Assembly: GCA_947629125.1 (NCBI GenBank)
Contig: CANRCO010000024.1
Coordinates: forward strand, 1 to 13,795
Direction: 5' to 3'
DNA from: an uncultured Bacilli bacterium
GTDB taxonomy: Bacteria > Bacillota_I > Bacilli_A > RF39 > UBA660
DNA length: 13,795 bases
The position numbers and the translations under genes are program-made. Shown piece by piece: positions 13,721 through 13,795 of the stretch (the stretch's first letter is position 1; each line of letters starts with the position of its first letter). Under the pieces are notes generated by a model. The model saw only the letters and a program-made list of their open reading frames with translations, ran no database searches and was not told the origin of the DNA.

Positions 13721-13769
13721 AGACTGTTGACAAAGTCGAAAGAATTTTTGAAAACAGTCTTTTTATTTT
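13721..13769. repeat. Inverted repeat AGACTGTT/AACAGTCT
   Basis: Perfect 8-bp arms lie at 13721-13728 and 13753-13760, separated by 24 nt. On the plus strand the right arm runs into TTTTATTTT, as in a terminator, but no plus-strand gene precedes it. On the minus strand it lies just before the hairpin at 13681-13717. The role is unclear: a structured 3' untranslated region, the end of an edge gene, or a remnant of a small repeat. Confidence 0.5.
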
Positions 13770-13795
13770 GAAAAAAATGATATATAATGAAAATG

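Noticed and set aside
13768..13788. Plus-strand TTGAAA and TATAAT near the right edge
   Set aside because: The spacer is only 9 nt, and the ATG at 13793 would follow almost at once; in such A+T-rich sequence this is likely chance.

Overview
The window is about three-quarters A+T. It looks like a chromosomal segment of a low-GC, Gram-positive (monoderm), endospore-forming Bacillota. The sporulation sigma factor SigG, the YlmC/YmxH PRC-barrel protein, LspA and a VanY-type peptidase point to that cell type. The truncated surface protein at the left edge resembles a family I associate with uncultured gut Bacilli (RF39/'CAG'-type lineages); that placement is inference. Trp is encoded by TGG, no frame needs TGA read-through, and tadB appears to end in TGA, so the standard bacterial code fits. 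No tRNA, rRNA, CRISPR array, insertion sequence or origin was seen, and no gene-free stretch exceeds 300 bases.

Layout: (1) 1-1160: a minus-strand pair, an unknown 119-aa protein followed by a membrane-anchored surface protein cut by the window edge. They are transcribed divergently from a VanY-like peptidase (1176-2129), and the two promoters share one -35 heptamer. (2) 2136-5720, all minus strand: sigG, ylmC, lspA, rluD and a rhomboid protease, a compressed version of the Bacillus sigG...lspA-ylyB region. (3) 5805-7430: a 2,4-diaminopentanoate-dehydrogenase-like oxidoreductase (minus), divergent from a six-helix HdeD/DUF308 membrane protein (plus). (4) 7443-12903, minus strand: a compact Tad/Flp pilus operon in the order flp, tadE-like, tadG-like, tadZ, cpaF/tadA, tadB, tadC, ending with an unusually short CCA-adding-type nucleotidyltransferase. 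The operon has a good sigma-A promoter whose -35 is one copy of a TTGACT direct repeat. (5) 12977-13795: an unknown helical 220-aa protein and an edge region with two hairpins.

How the parts work together: the Tad genes supply a major pilin, two pseudopilin-like proteins, a ParA/MinD-type localisation ATPase, the secretion ATPase and two inner-membrane platform proteins. That is a minimal monoderm machine; the prepilin peptidase must lie elsewhere. Several transcripts end in hairpins that begin inside the last codons of the gene, and many genes use an AAGGTG/AGGTG-type Shine-Dalgarno, which settles several start codons (VanY, SigG, RluD, CCA, TadZ, CpaF).
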